Program-made: the position numbers and the translations under genes | Notes under the pieces: model-generated | Told to the model about the DNA's origin: nothing | Seen by the model: only the letters and a program-made list of their open reading frames with translations | Database searches by the model: none | Origin: Terriglobia bacterium | GTDB lineage: Bacteria > Acidobacteriota > Terriglobia > Bryobacterales > Bryobacteraceae | Reading direction: 5' to 3' | NCBI GenBank assembly: GCA_025363475.1 | Contig: JANYDS010000083.1 | Span: 1 to 64,000, forward strand | Length of the DNA: 64,000 bases | Shown: positions 60,333 to 64,000 of the stretch, piece by piece | How positions within the stretch are numbered: position 1 is the stretch's first letter | How the letters are laid out: every line of letters starts with the position of its first letter

Positions 60333-60622
60333 GCCTCCGGACTGATGCTACGCCGCCCCCCGGTCCTGCGCGCTGATCGTATTTCAGCCAACTCATTCTC
60401 GACGTCCGCCTGAGGCCGGCTCGATACTTGTGTCACAAGTTCGTCGAGTGCGCGGAGCATATCAATACGTTCACGCTCACCCAATCGCCCGATTCGGGCA
60501 TGGAATTCCAGAATTGCCTCACGCACGATCTCGCTTTTGGGCAGCGAGAGTCGCGCTGCAGCGTCGTTCAGGCTCGCAAGTGCTGGCGCATCCAGCGTAA
60601 AGGTGACTTTGGTGGTTGCCAT
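60329..60622 (-). CDS. Ribbon-helix-helix antitoxin (VapB-like)
   Basis: A 97-residue RHH/CopG-type protein. ATTKVTFTLDAPALASLNDA gives the beta strand, then the helix-turn-helix KSEIVREAILEFHAR; the C-terminal half (ELVTQVSSRPQADVENELAE) is the toxin-binding tail. ATG 60622 begins MATTKVTFTLD; the frame runs to 60646 without similarity. The stop overlaps vapC. It probably represses its own operon. Confidence 0.85.
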   Translation of the reverse strand: MATTKVTFTLDAPALASLNDAAARLSLPKSEIVREAILEFHARIGRLGERERIDMLRALDELVTQVSSRPQADVENELAEIRSARRTGGRRSISPEA

Positions 60623-60695
60623 ACTCCCGCCATACCACCATACCAAATCTGGCAGGCATTCTGCGCGAACCCACCTCGCAACCTGACGAACGAAG

Positions 60696-60725
60696 TTGTT
60701 TTCTCGACCCTTTCCGTACTAGAAT
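60696..60725 (+). promoter_or_regulatory. Likely rplU promoter
   Basis: TTGTTT (60696-60701) and TAGAAT (60720-60725) are 18 bases apart, a good sigma-70 pair. The distance to the rplU ATG is 110 bases, leaving a leader that could hold control by a ribosomal protein, though no structure is recognised. The antitoxin gene upstream is on the other strand. Confidence 0.5.
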
Positions 60726-60835
60726 AGGAGTTTCGGCATTCAGCCGTCGTTGCACAAGTGTGTCGCACAAGATGTATCGTGCGGATGTGTTAACAGCGAG
60801 CGTGCCTGAACGACAGAAGAGGTTCAATTTTCCCC

Positions 60836-61147
60836 ATGCATGCAATTATCGAGACCGGCGGAAAGCAGTATCGCGTCGCCCCAGGCGATGTACTCCGCGT
60901 TCCCAAACTGGCCGCTGAAGTAGGAGCGGAAGTCGCGCTCGGCAGAGTGGTCGCTTTGTTTAGGGATGGCGGCGATCTGATCACGGGCGAGAGCGCCGGT
61001 GCGGTCAAGGTCAATGCCACCGTATCCGCACAGGATCGGGGCGAGAAAATTCTGGTGTTCAAGTTCAAGCGCAAAAAACAGTACAAGCGCACGCAGGGCC
61101 ACCGGCAGGATTATACGGAGGTCCGCGTTCGCGATATCGTCGCTTAG
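60836..61147 (+). CDS. rplU: 50S ribosomal protein L21
   Basis: A 103-residue L21. [20 protein letters not shown] opens the protein and [20 protein letters not shown] is the rRNA-contact region. It is the first gene of rplU-rpmA-obgE, with rpmA 27 bases further on. Confidence 0.98.
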   Translation: MHAIIETGGKQYRVAPGDVLRVPKLAAEVGAEVALGRVVALFRDGGDLITGESAGAVKVNATVSAQDRGEKILVFKFKRKKQYKRTQGHRQDYTEVRVRDIVA

Positions 61148-61174
61148 TTTTAAGCGACGCAGCGAGAGTTTGTT

Positions 61175-61450
61175 ATGGCACATAAAAAAGGTTTAGGCAG
61201 TTCCAAGAACGGGCGCGATTCTAACGCCCAGCGGCTCGGCATCAAGGTGTTCGGCGGCCAGATCATTCCGGGCGGTTCCATCATTGTCCGTCAGCGCGGC
61301 ACCCGTATCAAAGCGGGCGACAACGTTGGCACGGGCAAAGATGACACATTGTTTGCCAAAATCACCGGCATTGTTGAGTTCCGCGATCGCGGTCGTATGG
61401 GTAAGTTCGTTCGCGTCAACGCGACCGAAGAAGTCCTGACCGTCCAATAG
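61175..61450 (+). CDS. rpmA: 50S ribosomal protein L27
   Basis: A 91-residue L27. [28 protein letters not shown]-type [20 protein letters not shown] and [14 protein letters not shown] are standard. The N-terminus begins directly AHKKG, so there is no cleaved leader as in Firmicutes. Obg follows after a hairpin. Confidence 0.98.
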   Translation: MAHKKGLGSSKNGRDSNAQRLGIKVFGGQIIPGGSIIVRQRGTRIKAGDNVGTGKDDTLFAKITGIVEFRDRGRMGKFVRVNATEEVLTVQ

Positions 61451-61480
61451 TTTTAGCAGCACCGGTCACAAAAGGAGTTT

Positions 61481-62539
<1,059 letters not shown>

Positions 62540-62607
62540 CCCGGTCAAATTAAGCGCGAAAGAATCCCGGCAGGAAACGCCGATTACTCATAAGTTTGCG
62601 GGCCGCA

Positions 62608-62892
62608 ATGGAGAAACAAACCACCCGAACCCACCAGCTATGCGTGACACTCAATTCCCTATCCGGCCAAGTCGCTGACGCCGCCTACAAAATCCGCACA
62701 ACTCTTGGCCCCGGTCTCCTCGAATCCGTCTACGAATCCGCCCTGGCCCGTGAACTCAGCAAACGCCAAATCCCGTTCCAGCGCCAGTACCCAATCCAGG
62801 TCCTCTACGACGGAGTTCTAATCCAAACAGCCATAAAGAACGGCATCACCAGAATCACCAACACCCCCATGCCCCCTGCGCTCTCTGCGTAA
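62608..62892 (+). pseudogene. GxxExxY protein with internal deletion
   Basis: A 94-residue frame. The N-terminal half is a typical GxxExxY protein: NSLSGQVADAAYKIRTTLGP, GLLESVYESALARELSKRQI, then QRQYPIQVLYDGVLI. Family members then carry a central nuclease-like core (about 60-70 residues, with the DLLVE..VELKA motif). Here the sequence jumps to AIKNGITRITN, which matches the C-terminal end of the family (LIKxGIxRIVN). The core seems deleted, in frame. A short unrelated tail (TPMPPALSA) follows. The product would lack the conserved acidic residues. Confidence 0.65.
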
Positions 62893-63078
62893 CCTCTGTG
62901 CGCTCTGCGAGAAGGCTTTGACCTCACCAAGGTAAACGCAGGCTGAAGCGATCTTTTTCAATCACATTCCAAAAAATAAGACTAAGCCTAACATTTCCAG
63001 CCAGTTGCGGGCGTCCGAATACCCGTAATCTTGACACCGCATGCTACCCTCAAGCCGAAAAACCACCAGGAGATCCCT

Positions 63079-63669
63079 ATGGATACGCAAATGATGACCG
63101 AAGCCCAAATCAACGAAACCGAAAACTGGAACCAGTTCCACCAGTCCTACCAGAACCAGCTCGCGCCCGATGGGCCCCTCGAAGCCACGCTTGCCACAGA
63201 AATCATTTACGCTGCCTGGCGTCTGCGCCGTTGCAACCTGAGCGAAGCCACCACCGACATCACTCCTGACCTCGAAAATGCCATCGACCGCGCCCGCAAT
63301 CAGGCCCAGCGCCACTTCAGCCGCAACCTCAACGAATTAAAACGCCTCCAAACCGAACGCCAGTTCCGCCAGGAATATTTCCCCGTCGGCACGGACCTCT
63401 CTGCACTCGGCGTAGCCTCAATCCGCGAAATCCTCCCCGCCCTCGCCAACTGCGTCACCCTCGACCCGGTAAAGCGCGAGAACGCCATGGTCAAGGCCCT
63501 GCATTCGGTAAGCAACCGCACGCAAAACGAAAATTGGGTTCGTTCTGCAAAATCAAATCCAGCCAGCGTACAGACCCCCCGGAACGCCACCTGCCCCTGC
63601 GGTTCCGGCCAGAAATACAAACGCTGCTGCGGCACAAACGCCCCCGCAATTCTCGGTCTCGCCGCGTAA
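63079..63669 (+). CDS. SEC-C motif protein of unknown function
   Basis: A 196-residue protein. The body (LATEIIYAAWRLRRCNLSEA, NAIDRARNQAQRHFSRNLNE, LKRLQTERQFRQEYFP) resembles that of the STGP/NAxxHG protein at 49249, and the C-terminus is a SEC-C zinc motif: ATCPCGSGQKYKRCCG (CxCx8CC). The N-terminal STGP signature is not present. ATG 63079 follows AGGAG at good spacing. SEC-C binds zinc, in SecA to contact SecB and ribosomes; here its target is unknown. The gene stands between the GxxExxY remnant and a YceH-family gene. Confidence 0.78.
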   Translation: MDTQMMTEAQINETENWNQFHQSYQNQLAPDGPLEATLATEIIYAAWRLRRCNLSEATTDITPDLENAIDRARNQAQRHFSRNLNELKRLQTERQFRQEYFPVGTDLSALGVASIREILPALANCVTLDPVKRENAMVKALHSVSNRTQNENWVRSAKSNPASVQTPRNATCPCGSGQKYKRCCGTNAPAILGLAA

Positions 63670-63698
63670 AGAAACGGCGTAACTGCTATTTTTAGAAA

Positions 63699-64000
63699 GT
63701 GGAAAATACGCTGGATGATGTTGAAATCCGGGTGCTCGGCACCCTGATCGAAAAGGAAAGCACCACTCCCGAGTATTATCCGCTCACGCTGAACAGCCTG
63801 GTGGCGGCCTGTAATCAAAAAACCAACCGCTGGCCCGTTACCGAATATGACGAAAGCGATTGTCAGGGCGGGCTTGACCGGTTGCGTCATCGCGGCTTTG
63901 CGGCCTCCATCACCGGTGGCAGTCGCGCCATCAAATACGCCCAGCGTTTTACGGAAAAGCTAAACCTCGGCCGGCGCGAAACCGCCATTCTCTGTGTGCT
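63699..64000 (+). CDS. YceH-family (DUF480) protein, 5' part
   Basis: From GTG 63699 an open frame runs to the window edge: VEIRVLGTLIEKESTTPEYY, PLTLNSLVAACNQKTNRWPV, DCQGGLDRLRHRGFAASITG, AQRFTEKLNLGRRETAIL. This matches the first of the two winged-helix domains of DUF480/YceH (EARVIGxLLEKxxTTPExYPLxxNxLxxACNQKTNRxPV). The family function is unknown; about 100 of the usual 210-230 residues are seen. The GTG was chosen as the only start in frame before the conserved region. Confidence 0.88.
   Translation, partial: MENTLDDVEIRVLGTLIEKESTTPEYYPLTLNSLVAACNQKTNRWPVTEYDESDCQGGLDRLRHRGFAASITGGSRAIKYAQRFTEKLNLGRRETAILCV

Overview
The window looks like a chromosomal segment of an Acidobacteriota bacterium close to Candidatus Solibacter / Bryobacterales. 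The main clue is two large secreted proteins that end in the TIGR03437 domain, a C-terminal domain first defined in Solibacter. Other clues are an NHL-repeat protein, a protein with the STGP...GK...NAxxHG motif common in Acidobacteriota, a fragment of an Oar-like TonB-dependent barrel, and a hopanoid-tail locus. No rRNA, tRNA or CRISPR was seen. I did not compute base composition.

Layout. 1-4.2 kb is a decayed accessory end: a barrel fragment, a PHI-1/EXORDIUM protein, a degenerate LPPGL-type gene, a cytochrome c/ankyrin/toroid gene split by one in-frame TGA, and a transposase remnant. 4.2-10.3 kb holds dinB, a minus operon (thpR-plsY-gpsA-ECF sigma-anti-sigma-DUF3106-like), a frame-broken receiver/DUF3052 pair, a 3-methyladenine glycosylase and a histidine phosphatase. 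10.3-18.3 kb is a minus cluster of NHL protein, SRPBCC protein, CPBP protease and subtilase, then a rhodanese. 18.3-24.2 kb is a minus run of an unknown 276-aa protein, mutS, anmK, a GT2 and a coiled-coil membrane protein. 24.3-27.1 kb is dcd-pfkB-rhomboid, followed by a ruined methyltransferase, lactate permease and an ABC exporter with a cyclic-nucleotide domain. 31.7-37.9 kb is thiE, two APC permeases, purC, cvpA, a Fis-like gene and gph. 37.9-39.7 kb holds a decaying Phd/PIN module and a tetraheme cytochrome.

40.2-46.1 kb is the most interesting part: a six-gene run encoding an FTR1-DUF2318 iron permease, two FtsX-like permeases, an ABC ATPase whose C-terminus is a DtxR-like metal-sensing domain, thioredoxin reductase and RidA. 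It resembles the Campylobacter FTR1/p19 iron locus, but lacks p19 and carries a putative built-in metal sensor on the ATPase. 46.0-49.2 kb is a hopanoid side-chain locus (HpnI-like GT, two half-size DMT transporters, HpnJ-like radical SAM) without HpnK. 50-57.3 kb has a propeller remnant and the operon recO-glyQ-glyS-ppdK; then come sthA, a Tat-exported double-VOC protein and an intact VapBC. 60.8-62.5 kb is rplU-rpmA-obgE with a terminator-like hairpin touching the obgE start. The end holds a deleted GxxExxY gene, a SEC-C protein and the start of a YceH-family gene.

A general pattern is that at least seven accessory genes carry stops, frameshifts or deletions while the housekeeping genes are all open. 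That suggests real decay rather than uniform sequencing error, although several lesions fall in homopolymers.
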